Origin: TM7 phylum sp. oral taxon 349
GTDB lineage: Bacteria; Patescibacteriota; Saccharimonadia; Saccharimonadales; Saccharimonadaceae
Direction of reading: 5' to 3'
DNA: 64,000 nt
Assembly: GCA_018127705.1 (NCBI GenBank)
Contig: CP072328.1
Coordinates: 62,001 to 126,000, forward strand
This document shows, piece by piece, positions 52,881 through 61,412 of this stretch. The notes under the pieces are model-generated. The model was not told the origin of the DNA. It worked only from the letters and a program-made list of their open reading frames with translations, and ran no database searches. Each line of letters starts with the position of its first letter. Position 1 is the stretch's first letter. The translations under genes were made by a program, and so were the position numbers.

Positions 52881-53609
52881 GTGACAAGGGCGGAAAAGTA
52901 TAGATGCGAGTTTAATAGATTAGAGAAGATACTGAAAAGAAAAGACGGCGCGTCAGATGAAAAATCAATACGGTCAGTTGTAGAATCATTGGCAAGAAAA
53001 CGAGGAAATCGTGTCATTCGGCAGTATAAAGAAGAGATTATACAGCATATACAACTTAGGAATGCTATCGTTCATCAGTCAACAAACATGACTATAGCTG
53101 AACCGCATGAAGAAACGATATCTGAGTTGCGTAAGTTGAGGGAGCATATTGAACGACCGAAAACTGCTTGGGATATTGCGACGAAACCACTAGTGACGAT
53201 TGCCTTAGATGACGACTTATCTCACGCGATTCGTTGCATGGTTGAAAAGTGCATCACAAGTTTGCCGATAATTGCCGATAAAAAGGTGGTTGGTTTCGTT
53301 TCCGAAAGAACTATCGTGCGGGCGATTAATAGCGCGTTTGAAATTGGCGGTGCATTTGTTGATGAGGCAAAAATACAGGACATTAGGTATGATATGCCGT
53401 ACGGAGATGATATTGATACGTATGGTTATGTTTCCAGAGATACAACTGTTTATGAGGTTGAAGATATGTTTATTGACGCAATTAAGGACAAGAGGCGTCT
53501 TCTGGCGATTCTCGTATCTGAAAATGGCACTGAGTCGGCTATGCCGCTTGGGATTATCACGGCCTGGGATTTGTATAAAATTGATAAGCAAAAAAAGCAA
53601 GTTGGATAG
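52881..53609 (+). CDS. HEPN-like domain fused to a CBS pair
   Basis: A 242-residue protein starting at GTG 52881. Residues 1-90 are helical and contain RNAIVH (R60 to H65), the R-x4-H motif of HEPN RNases and toxin-like proteins. Residues about 100-240 form two CBS domains (AWDIATKPLVTIALDDDL, VEKCITSLPIIADKKVVGFV, LGIITAWDLYKI), which usually sense adenosine nucleotides. A nucleotide-controlled RNase or a regulatory dimer is suggested, but the motif is short. It lies 43 bases after tRNA-Asn. Confidence 0.7.
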   Translation: MTRAEKYRCEFNRLEKILKRKDGASDEKSIRSVVESLARKRGNRVIRQYKEEIIQHIQLRNAIVHQSTNMTIAEPHEETISELRKLREHIERPKTAWDIATKPLVTIALDDDLSHAIRCMVEKCITSLPIIADKKVVGFVSERTIVRAINSAFEIGGAFVDEAKIQDIRYDMPYGDDIDTYGYVSRDTTVYEVEDMFIDAIKDKRRLLAILVSENGTESAMPLGIITAWDLYKIDKQKKQVG

Positions 53610-53647
53610 AGTTGTCGCAACGATTGGTTGGGACTAAGGATCGTGCG

Positions 53648-54160
53648 ATGCTCGTTTATCAAGGTAGGGAAGGTAGGATGAGCTCATCTCAAGACAGCGC
53701 TACCCTAGCCGAAGGGCAGCAAGTTATAACCGCATGTGCCGTTATACATCGAAAAGGCAGTAACGGGCATGAGATCATGGTTGCGCGTAGAGCGCTAACA
53801 AAGAAGTTCTTGCCAGGCAAGCTAGAACTGCCAGGCGGACACATTGAGTTTGGCGAAACATTAGTTGATGGTTTACGTAGAGAGCTAAAGGAAGAGCTCG
53901 GTATTGATGTTGTGGTCAGAGACACTGTCGGCGCTTTCACGTATGTAAATGAAGTGAAACGCTCGCATTCAGTTGAAATTATCTTTTTCGCACAACTAGC
54001 AAACGGTTGCCTGCCAAAGATAAACCTTGCTGATCATTCTGAAGTTATTTGGGCAAACCGAAACAATCTAAATGTTATTAAAACTGAAAATGGTTCTAAC
54101 GATCAAGAGTTTCCATTTCTCGTACGAGCACTTGACCTATTAGATGGAAGAGCCTCTTAA
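53648..54160 (+). CDS. NUDIX hydrolase
   Basis: About 170 residues with the NUDIX box GGHIEFGETLVDGLRRELKE followed by ELGID, complete with REL-EE. The family hydrolyses nucleoside diphosphates linked to another group (modified dNTPs, dinucleotides, nucleotide-sugars). ATG 53648 has AAGGA seven bases upstream; a TTG at 53612 and an ATG at 53678 are in frame. It is followed by an ATP-grasp gene. Confidence 0.9.
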   Translation: MLVYQGREGRMSSSQDSATLAEGQQVITACAVIHRKGSNGHEIMVARRALTKKFLPGKLELPGGHIEFGETLVDGLRRELKEELGIDVVVRDTVGAFTYVNEVKRSHSVEIIFFAQLANGCLPKINLADHSEVIWANRNNLNVIKTENGSNDQEFPFLVRALDLLDGRAS

Positions 54161-54243
54161 TATTCTCACAGACATAAGACGCGTCCGGAGGCTGGATGCC
54201 AGGACAGCTGTATTTTAGTGCTATAGTGTAAGGTGTGGTAAAG

Positions 54244-55317
54244 ATGCCTAAAGTCAAAATGAATAAATTAACAGTAGATGATATATCAGAGATAAACGTT
54301 TCTGATACCTTGCATTTGATAGACTTTCGTGCGACTGGCGAAACGCTTGAACATGAAATACCGAGCATGTTTTTGTATGAGAACCTTTCGCAGTGGCTTA
54401 TTCCTTTTAATTCAAGAAGAAAGTGCGGTAAATACGTCATAAATTCACCTGAATTATTGCGCAATGATGTCCGTGAGGATAATTTTATAGTTGCATTGCC
54501 TGGTAAAAAAGCGTCTATAAGTTTAATTGATCGATTAGATAAACCGGTTGTTGGCGTTAACAAAGTTTGGGCGGCAATACCACACCCATCGATTGACAAC
54601 TACTGCAAAAGGCATAATTTAGCACTTAATTATTGTTATGCAGATTATTTACGTTACAACGATAAGCTTGCACAGAAAGAGATACTTCGTGAGCTCTCGC
54701 CAGAATTTTTTGTTATTACCCCAGAGAACTTTGAAAATGTTGTGAAACGAGAGAGGGGGTATATTAAGGCGGCACGTGGTGCGGGAGGCTTTAGTGTTTT
54801 GAACCTTAAGACTGACGCGCGTGAAATCGTTAATCGTCGCCATGAAATCACCTCCGGCGGCGTGAAGTGGTACTATGAGGTTAAGGCTCATGGTGCACCG
54901 CATAGTATGCAAATATACAAACACGGCAGCGAATATACACTTTACGGTTTCTCCGAACAGTATATGGATGGAACTCATTTTGTTGGTGCTAAAGTGCTAG
55001 ACATTAAAGCTGTAATGGAAGATAGGCTATATAATTTTGTGGCTGAGACGTGCCGCAGGATTGACTCGCTTATCCATAGCTATACAGGATTTTTTGGTAT
55101 TGACTTGATGATAAGCAAGGATAGTCTAGATGTACTAGAGTGTAATATTAGATTGACGGCTGCAACACTGCCGACGCTGCTCGCAAACGCAATTGGCATA
55201 TATAGATATGTGGAGTATTTTGAAGAGGTACCGTTGTTGTCAGTAGATACGGCTGATACTGTATTGGTAAGGTCGGAGTATATGGGTAATGCAATTATAA
55301 TTCGCCCATACCGATAA
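54244..55317 (+). CDS. ATP-grasp enzyme, possible peptide or amide ligase
   Basis: About 357 residues from ATG 54244 (MPKVKMNKL); a GTG at 54235 is in frame. The N-terminal 120 residues are a pre-ATP-grasp-like domain. The core has YIKAARGAGGFSVLNL near residue 180 and FFGIDLMISKDSLDVLECNIRLTA near 305, where ECNIR is the E-x-N-x-R metal and phosphate motif. Such enzymes join a carboxylate to an amine using ATP. The neighbouring NUDIX, kinase and RdgB-like genes give no clear substrate. Confidence 0.78.
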   Translation: MPKVKMNKLTVDDISEINVSDTLHLIDFRATGETLEHEIPSMFLYENLSQWLIPFNSRRKCGKYVINSPELLRNDVREDNFIVALPGKKASISLIDRLDKPVVGVNKVWAAIPHPSIDNYCKRHNLALNYCYADYLRYNDKLAQKEILRELSPEFFVITPENFENVVKRERGYIKAARGAGGFSVLNLKTDAREIVNRRHEITSGGVKWYYEVKAHGAPHSMQIYKHGSEYTLYGFSEQYMDGTHFVGAKVLDIKAVMEDRLYNFVAETCRRIDSLIHSYTGFFGIDLMISKDSLDVLECNIRLTAATLPTLLANAIGIYRYVEYFEEVPLLSVDTADTVLVRSEYMGNAIIIRPYR

Positions 55318-55349
55318 TATGATTTTCTGTAAAGTATCATTATAAATTA

Positions 55350-55355
55350 TATAAT
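55350..55355 (+). promoter_or_regulatory. -10 of the P-loop kinase gene, leaderless GTG start
   Basis: TATAAT at 55350-55355, six bases before the GTG at 55362, where the +1 is expected. Confidence 0.6.
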
Positions 55356-55361
55356 AGACAT

Positions 55362-55889
55362 GTGGAAGATTCGCATCTCATCATCCTCCGCGGTAATTCT
55401 GGCAGCGGTAAGACAACGGTGGCAAAACGGTTGTTTGACCATTTCCATGCGGACGCGATGCTTGTGTCGCAAGATGTCGTGCGCCGTACCATGCTTCGTG
55501 TTAAAGACGTACCGAATAATCCAGCAGTTGAACTTATCTATAAACTGTGTTTGTACGGCAATCGTCTTAATAAGATTGTCATTCTAGAGGGAATTTTGCG
55601 CCGCGACGTGTACGGCAATAAGCTTACAGAATTAATGGTAAATTTTAATGGAGCCGTTCATATTTATTACCTTGATATTCCGTTTGATGAAACATTACGC
55701 CGGCACGCCACGAAGCCGAATACACATGAGTTTGGCGAGGCGGAGATGCGCCAATGGTGGAGGAGCAATGACGTACTTGGTGTAAAAGAAGAACAGATAT
55801 TTAATGAAAAGATGAGCGCAGATGATATGCTGAGAAAGATATTGAATGATTGCGTGACAGGCAGCAATAACACTATGAAGGGGTCATGA
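55362..55889 (+). CDS. P-loop kinase (AAA_33 / zeta-toxin-like)
   Basis: A 175-residue kinase starting GTG (MEDSHLIILRGNSGSGKTTVAKR), with Walker A GNSGSGKT near residue 11, SQDVVRRTM near 36, VILEGILRRDVYG near 74 and a lid-like REKY-like arginine region TLRRHATKPNTHEF. Such small kinases phosphorylate nucleotides, nucleic acid ends, sugars or antibiotics. It overlaps nothing but abuts the RdgB gene, whose ATG is at 55890. With the phosphoesterase and nucleotidyltransferase downstream, a nucleic-acid-end or nucleotide role is possible. Confidence 0.83.
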   Translation: MEDSHLIILRGNSGSGKTTVAKRLFDHFHADAMLVSQDVVRRTMLRVKDVPNNPAVELIYKLCLYGNRLNKIVILEGILRRDVYGNKLTELMVNFNGAVHIYYLDIPFDETLRRHATKPNTHEFGEAEMRQWWRSNDVLGVKEEQIFNEKMSADDMLRKILNDCVTGSNNTMKGS

Positions 55890-56468
55890 ATGAAACTCCT
55901 CTATGCAACCACCAACATACATAAGCTTCGCGGTGCTAATCGTGCACTTGCCGGTACAGGTATTGAATTAATGCTGCCAAGCATTGATCTACCGGACGTT
56001 CCAGAAATTCAATCAGATGATCAAACGGAAGTTTCGGTCGACAAGGCGATAAAATACCATGCGTTATTGCGCTGCCCTATAGTAGTGATGGATTCAGGGT
56101 TGTTTATTGAACCGCTCGGTGGCTTTCCTGGTGTGTATACAAAGTACGTACTTGGTGTACTCGGTATAGATAAGTTGGTTAATCTAGTGCAAAATATTGA
56201 AAAGCCAGTAGCATTCACGCAGCGAACGATTACATATTTTGATGGCGTGACGCTCAAGACGTTTTCATCAAAAGTGACTGGTACATTAGTTCGTGAACCG
56301 CGTGGCATGAATGGGCGTAATTACGATAAATATTTTGTCGCTGACGGCAGAGACAAAACTATTGCAGAGTTCTCTGACGAGGAACAAACAGCGCTGACTG
56401 CGCCAGTATGGCAGGAATTTGCAGCGTGGGTGAATAAGCACAAAAAGGATTTGTGTAGCAGTAAATAA
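55890..56468 (+). CDS. Non-canonical purine NTP pyrophosphatase (RdgB/HAM1 family)
   Basis: A 192-residue protein: LLYATTNIHKLRGANRAL (normally TxNxxK), VMDSGLFIEPLGGFPGVYTKYV near residue 67 (normally DDSGL) and GRNYDKYFVADG near 142 (normally GFGYDPxF). The core acidic DSGL is kept. It removes ITP and XTP from the nucleotide pool. The deviations from the consensus (TNIHKL, GRNYDKYF) are notable and could mean an altered substrate. Confidence 0.85.
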   Translation: MKLLYATTNIHKLRGANRALAGTGIELMLPSIDLPDVPEIQSDDQTEVSVDKAIKYHALLRCPIVVMDSGLFIEPLGGFPGVYTKYVLGVLGIDKLVNLVQNIEKPVAFTQRTITYFDGVTLKTFSSKVTGTLVREPRGMNGRNYDKYFVADGRDKTIAEFSDEEQTALTAPVWQEFAAWVNKHKKDLCSSK

Positions 56469-56575
56469 TACACTGAAAGAGGAGCTGTATAGCGATATTT
56501 TGATCGAAAATGATATGATGGCTTAACTCGTGTAATAATTTGTGCATAACTATATTTAATGTTATGTTATTGAAT

Positions 56576-57490
56576 ATGGTTAGAGAAATGTTAAAAGGAG
56601 GAGTGGACGTTCATCTTGGCAGTTCGGATAATCTAGAGAGGTCGGAACACAACCCTACGGTTATCGCAATGCTGGGTGCTGTCGGTTTGAACGGTGTTGA
56701 CATACAGTTGTTTGACGCTATGCAGCAAAGCGGGGCGTCAGTTTTTGTACATGGCAGTCTTGTTTCGGGTAGAATCAGTTCGAGATCTGATGTTGACTTT
56801 ACGGTAATAGGAGACATTGGCAATATGCCACCGATTCTTAGAGACACGCTAATGCCGGGTGCGGCGGTGAGCACTGCAGATTACGTGTCGACATCGGTGC
56901 GGAGCCAAGACGGTCGAAAACTGAGTCTTCATATTAGTGAGTCGAAGTTTCGCGGTTCATATCCCGATCGGAATAAACCGTATGCGACTGAATATCGGTC
57001 AGGCAATCATGCGAAAAAACGCGACCAATCGTACTTTTTGTCAACTGTCGATCGGGATGGCGGCATATATCTAATTAATTTTTTATGTAGCAGTAAAGTG
57101 CAAAAACCTGATGGCAGTACGCTGACTGACACGCCGCAGACGGGAGTGATGGTAATCAATGGAGAATCGGTATTTAGCGATGAGGGTGAGCGCTTAAGTA
57201 TTGAAGCCCGCGAGAAGATATATATAGACCCGCAGGGGCAAGCTACAGATTGCGCGTCAAATGCAGTACTGCGAGTTGCTACCCTTGGATTGGAATTTGA
57301 TAAAATGCAATCGGACATCCCACTTTATTCAAATGCGGAGAGTGAAAAGCGATTCGTGAAAGATCCGACGTCAAGAAGCATGCAGATGATCGCTGATTTT
57401 ACGGGGATTAATCCTGATGTTATAACCGTAAATATGTTCAGAGAATTGGCAAAATACTGGCAAAAGGTGAAGCCGCATAAACAACGATGA
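56576..57490 (+). CDS. Pol-beta-like nucleotidyltransferase-fold protein
   Basis: About 304 residues. The motif FVHGSLVSGRISSRSDVDF near residue 60 is the hG[GS]...Dh[DE] signature of the nucleotidyltransferase fold. The rest, including SLHISESKFRGSYPD, looks like a longer catalytic domain, followed by a helical C-terminus. The family includes tRNA or protein nucleotidyltransferases, oligo-synthases and antitoxins. The start is uncertain among ATGs at 56564, 56576 and 56588; 56576 is given because a TATGTT lies seven bases before it. It overlaps the metallophosphoesterase by four bases. Confidence 0.75.
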   Translation: MVREMLKGGVDVHLGSSDNLERSEHNPTVIAMLGAVGLNGVDIQLFDAMQQSGASVFVHGSLVSGRISSRSDVDFTVIGDIGNMPPILRDTLMPGAAVSTADYVSTSVRSQDGRKLSLHISESKFRGSYPDRNKPYATEYRSGNHAKKRDQSYFLSTVDRDGGIYLINFLCSSKVQKPDGSTLTDTPQTGVMVINGESVFSDEGERLSIEAREKIYIDPQGQATDCASNAVLRVATLGLEFDKMQSDIPLYSNAESEKRFVKDPTSRSMQMIADFTGINPDVITVNMFRELAKYWQKVKPHKQR

Positions 57491-58380
57491 CAAAGCAACA
57501 TACATGTATATCGGTGGCTGATATTCACGGCAATATAGTGCAGTATGAGAAATTAAAAACGCTTGTTGCAGGCGAACGGTTCGATTTTGTGTTTATGTGC
57601 GGCGATCTTTTACCGAAAACTGGTGGTTCATGGCACATTAATAACAAAGTGCGAACAACAGCAATGCAAGCTGACTTTATTGAAAACTATTTTTTCAGTT
57701 ATCTGGTTGAGCTTGGGAAAATAGCAGACGTGTATGCAATTTTTGGTAATGATGATTTTAGTAGTAATTATTCAATGCTTACGCAAGCTGCCATTGAGAA
57801 TGTGCATTTTTTGAATCGGCAGGTGAAAAAAATGCAGGTGCATGGCAGGGACTTGTATGTAGCGGGTTATCCATATGTTGGATTGACACCGTTCTATCAT
57901 AAGGATTGGGAACGATGGGATGAGCTGCCGCGCAGCTTGCCGTATAAAATATATCGCACTGACGGCTATATTTCTCGTGAAGGAGCTCATATACCGGTTG
58001 ATCTATATAACGATACGCAGACGATAGCTGATGATATACGGGTATTATCTCGTTTAAGCGATCCAAAGGATACTGTTTATATTTTTCACGAAGCGCCTTT
58101 TAATACACCACTTGATCAAATTGCGTCAGATAATAAATATATTAAGAACGGACAGCTCCATATCGGCAGTCAAGCGATTCGCCGATTCATCAAGGATAAG
58201 CATCCCTTATTAACAATGCATGGGCACATCCATGAGACTTTTGCCGAGTCTGGGGATTTTTGTTGGCGAAATGATGCAAGCGTTAGTTTTACGGCGGCAA
58301 ATGACTTTACGAGCGATATGTTAGCATATATTGAGTTTACGCTGCCGAACTTGGGGTTGATTGAACGTAAGGTTGTCTAG
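57487..58380 (+). CDS. Metallophosphoesterase (calcineurin-like)
   Basis: A 297-residue phosphoesterase with motifs SVADIHGNIVQY (D, H), MCGDLLPKTGG, IFGNDDFSSN (normally GNHD, here GNDD), FHEAPFN and LTMHGHIHETFAESG. It is larger than the one at 30.7 kb. The GNDD variant, seen in some archaeal-type phosphoesterases, keeps the Asn. It overlaps the nucleotidyltransferase gene by four bases, so the two are probably made together. Its substrate may be a nucleotide or cyclic phosphate. Confidence 0.87.
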   Translation: MTKQHTCISVADIHGNIVQYEKLKTLVAGERFDFVFMCGDLLPKTGGSWHINNKVRTTAMQADFIENYFFSYLVELGKIADVYAIFGNDDFSSNYSMLTQAAIENVHFLNRQVKKMQVHGRDLYVAGYPYVGLTPFYHKDWERWDELPRSLPYKIYRTDGYISREGAHIPVDLYNDTQTIADDIRVLSRLSDPKDTVYIFHEAPFNTPLDQIASDNKYIKNGQLHIGSQAIRRFIKDKHPLLTMHGHIHETFAESGDFCWRNDASVSFTAANDFTSDMLAYIEFTLPNLGLIERKVV

Positions 58381-58421
58381 GCGGATAGTGTTAAACTTGT
58401 CGGGCATAGATTTATAGTTGG

Positions 58422-58427
58422 TATAAT
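58422..58427 (+). promoter_or_regulatory. Extended -10 of the YraQ-type operon, leaderless
   Basis: TGG plus TATAAT (58422-58427), nine bases before the ATG at 58437, with no Shine-Dalgarno. Confidence 0.65.
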
Positions 58428-58436
58428 ACAATAAGT

Positions 58437-59318
58437 ATGCTCACTCCCTTGCAAGATTTTCTCACATTTTTGATTAGTATTGTCGTTGAGGCACTGCCGT
58501 TTGTTGTGCTCGGTATTATAATTTCGGTGGCAGTACAAGTATGGCTGCCGGAAGGCTGGTTGTTGCGCCGGTTGCCAAAGCGTCGTTGGGTGCGGCAAGT
58601 TACTATTTCGTTGTTGGGTGTATTTGTGCCGGTGTGCGAGTGTGGTAATGTGCCATTGGCGCGCGGGCTGTTAGTACAAGGCTTAAGCGCGTCGGAATCG
58701 CTGGTATTTTTGCTTGCCGCTCCAGTACTGAATCCAGTGACGATTATTACCACGCAGCAAGCATTTGCGAACGATCCGGTGGTGCTTGCTGGGCGTATGG
58801 CGGGTGGCTTCGTTATTGCGAATGTAGTTGGTTGGGTGTTTATGAGGCGTCGGCGCGATGAATTGCTACAGCCAGATTTTATCAAAACGTGCCAAATTTC
58901 TCGCCACATTCATGAACGGCGGTGGGCGCGTAGTTTAGAATTATTCCGTCACGAGGCAAGCCATATACTGCCGGCGCTTTTATTCGGTGCAGCAGCGGCA
59001 GCATTAGTGCAAGTTGCCGTGCCGCGTGAAATTTTATTAACACTTGGTAGCAACCCGGCATGGTCTATCGCCGCAATGCTGGTGCTGGCGTTTGTGATTT
59101 CTATTTGCTCAAATGTTGACGCATTCTTTGCGCTGGCATTTAGAGATACGTTTACTGCTGGTTCGCTTGTGAGCTTTCTAGTATTTGGGCCAATGATCGA
59201 CATCAAATTGCTCAGTTTGATGCGGACGACATATCAGCCGAAAGTGCTGATGCAGGTTTCACTGTCGGTATTGTTAATGGCTGCGGCAATAGGATTGGGG
59301 GTGAATTATGTACTGTAA
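58437..59318 (+). CDS. UPF0718/YraQ-type permease (DUF318)
   Basis: A 293-residue membrane protein with about eight helices. The family hallmark is VPVCECGNVPLARGLL near residue 62, a Cys-x-Cys-Gly loop, and a second half-repeat SICSNVDAFFALAF near 220. Members are predicted transporters; the transported species is not established. It overlaps the DUF1980 gene by 11 bases, the partner seen with this family in many bacteria (YcgR/YcgQ in Bacillus). Confidence 0.88.
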   Translation: MLTPLQDFLTFLISIVVEALPFVVLGIIISVAVQVWLPEGWLLRRLPKRRWVRQVTISLLGVFVPVCECGNVPLARGLLVQGLSASESLVFLLAAPVLNPVTIITTQQAFANDPVVLAGRMAGGFVIANVVGWVFMRRRRDELLQPDFIKTCQISRHIHERRWARSLELFRHEASHILPALLFGAAAAALVQVAVPREILLTLGSNPAWSIAAMLVLAFVISICSNVDAFFALAFRDTFTAGSLVSFLVFGPMIDIKLLSLMRTTYQPKVLMQVSLSVLLMAAAIGLGVNYVL

Positions 59319-60063
59319 ATGGTCGGCGTGGCATGTTGAGCATTGCGGTGCGATTGCGATGGCGCTATTGTGCGCTGGAGTCATTCGCCTAGGCATACTC
59401 GGAAAACTACAACTCTATATTCATCCGCGTTACACGATATTCACATTGGTGATGGCCGGTGCTGGACTAATAGTAGCGCTGGCGAGCATGGTGGTCGGAT
59501 ATCGGTCGTATCATGCTGTTCAAACAGCTACATGCGCTAGAGATAATCGTACAATAGCAAAGGTAATAACGGCGCTCCTCTTCGTGATGGCTTGTGCCGG
59601 TTTTCTTTTCGTGCAGCCGGCAACGCTTAGTGCACGCACGGCAGCTAGTCGTGGTATCGACCGCAATTCGGCATTGACCAATGCAGATGCTTCGTCAGCG
59701 TTATTTGATACGGCTGGTTACTCGCAGCTCGGCATTAAAGATTGGTCGTCGTTGCTGGCGCACTACGATGCAAATTTTTTCGTAGGCAAGACCGCTTCAA
59801 TCACCGGATTTGTCGCTGATAATGGTAATACAAATATATTTTTCGCCTCGCGTTTTTTTGTGACATGCTGTGTGGTTGACGCGCAGCCGATTGGTGTGCC
59901 GGTTTACGTACCGGACTGGCGGCATCGTTACTCACCGAATAGCTGGCTTGAAATTACAGGTGAGTTTATCGAAAACCCTGATACAAATTCGCTGCATAAC
60001 ATCGTTTTGAAACCATCGCGCATTCAATCGGTCGCGCCGCCGCGGGAGCCGTATGTGTATTAA
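59308..60063 (+). CDS. TIGR03943/DUF1980 family membrane protein (YcgQ-like)
   Basis: A 251-residue protein with about three N-terminal helices. The C-terminal outer beta domain (about 145-245) has KTASITGFVADNGNTNIFF, RFFVTCCVVDAQPIGVPV and WLEITGEF. The CC in FVTCCVVDA is characteristic of the family. It is the usual companion of YraQ-type permeases. Start ATG 59308 overlaps the permease end and its own end overlaps the propeller-like gene by 11 bases. Confidence 0.88.
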   Translation: MYCKWSAWHVEHCGAIAMALLCAGVIRLGILGKLQLYIHPRYTIFTLVMAGAGLIVALASMVVGYRSYHAVQTATCARDNRTIAKVITALLFVMACAGFLFVQPATLSARTAASRGIDRNSALTNADASSALFDTAGYSQLGIKDWSSLLAHYDANFFVGKTASITGFVADNGNTNIFFASRFFVTCCVVDAQPIGVPVYVPDWRHRYSPNSWLEITGEFIENPDTNSLHNIVLKPSRIQSVAPPREPYVY

Positions 60064-61408
60064 AGTGCAGCTGAATCGGCTACGCTTACGCCGGTTTACG
60101 CTAGTAGCAGCTGTTTGCAGCGCCATTATAGTAATTCTCACAATAGCAACAGCAAATACAGGCGTTCGTGTACGCTACGCTGATCTTAATCCATCTGAAT
60201 TGACCAATGCGGACGGGCGGATTGTGCTGCATATGTCGGTGCCGGTCAAGCGCGTTATGCCAGAGCAAGTTTCGTTGACACCGGCTGTTTCCGTATCGGT
60301 GACGACAAGCGGCAATACAATAGTTATCACGCCAAACGAACGATTACGGTATCAAACGGAATATTATGTGCGCGTACGCGATATAGCAGGCCAATATGGG
60401 CGGCAACATAGCAATATTGAATATCATTTTTCTACACCGCCGGCGAAGCTATATTATCTACAGCGGCAGTATAGTGGTGGTGGCGACGAGAGCAAGGCAA
60501 ATGATCAGATTATCGCGACAACCATGCAGTCTAACAATACCGAAGTGCTATTTGCAGCGCCGCGAATCCTTGAGTTTGTCGCAGTGCGTGATGAACTAGT
60601 TATAAATACCTATCGCGATGGCGTATCGCAGTTGCAGCGCGTTAGCTTGAGTAACAAGCGCACGCAAGCGGTGCCGGTAGCAAAACCACAACTTGCCGCG
60701 AAACTGCAATCGCTTGGCGATGGACGGCGCGTCGGCTACATTACGGGAGAGCACTCCGATACGAAAGGCGGGCAACTCCAATTACTAGACGTAACAAACG
60801 GATCGTCGCGTGTGGTTAAAAATGTGGGTGCAGTGACTGATTGGAGCACCAGTCCTGATGGCAGTTTAATAGCGGTCGTTACAGTGAAAGGAGATTTATT
60901 GCTTATTGATACGGCAGGTAAAAAACAACCGCGACCACTCGGTAATGCGAGCGAGCTTGGCGATTTTTCAAGCGATGGGCGAATGCTGTCGTTTCTCGGT
61001 AGTGCAGGTGGTTTTGTAGCGTACGATCTTGAAAGAAATGAACGCCGCGCAATTTTCAGTGACTCAACGCAGGCGAATTCATATATTGTGCGGCTTAAAT
61101 TGCTGGGAAAGAATGCCCGGTTGATGCAGAGTATGTTTATTGCCGACAGAAAACCGGGCAGTGAGGTCACGTATAATGATGGGCGTAGCGTAGCCAGGCT
61201 ATATCGTCCAGATGGCGCGCATGATATTACAGGGTTATCTGCATCGCCGAATGGCCAATATATCGCTGTCGAGACTGCGTCGCAGCAAAATTCGTCGTTT
61301 GATAATTACCCTGTTAATGGACGTAATATGTCGACACGCACCGTACTCATTGATCAGAGCGGTACTGTTATGCGCACGATAGACGGGTGCAACGTTGTGT
61401 GGAAGTAG
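60053..61408 (+). CDS. Membrane-anchored beta-propeller-like protein
   Basis: A 451-residue protein with one N-terminal membrane helix (about residues 15-35), an SbsA-type Ig-like region (to about 125, with YQTEYYVRVRDIAG) and a C-terminal TolB/WD-like propeller. The propeller shows repeats such as VTDWSTSPDGSLIAVV, LGDFSSDGRMLSFLGS and TGLSASPNGQYIAVET. It should be anchored with the propeller outside. It is coupled by overlap to the YraQ/DUF1980 pair, which is an uncommon third member. Confidence 0.78.
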   Translation: MCIKVQLNRLRLRRFTLVAAVCSAIIVILTIATANTGVRVRYADLNPSELTNADGRIVLHMSVPVKRVMPEQVSLTPAVSVSVTTSGNTIVITPNERLRYQTEYYVRVRDIAGQYGRQHSNIEYHFSTPPAKLYYLQRQYSGGGDESKANDQIIATTMQSNNTEVLFAAPRILEFVAVRDELVINTYRDGVSQLQRVSLSNKRTQAVPVAKPQLAAKLQSLGDGRRVGYITGEHSDTKGGQLQLLDVTNGSSRVVKNVGAVTDWSTSPDGSLIAVVTVKGDLLLIDTAGKKQPRPLGNASELGDFSSDGRMLSFLGSAGGFVAYDLERNERRAIFSDSTQANSYIVRLKLLGKNARLMQSMFIADRKPGSEVTYNDGRSVARLYRPDGAHDITGLSASPNGQYIAVETASQQNSSFDNYPVNGRNMSTRTVLIDQSGTVMRTIDGCNVVWK

Positions 61409-61412
61409 AATT

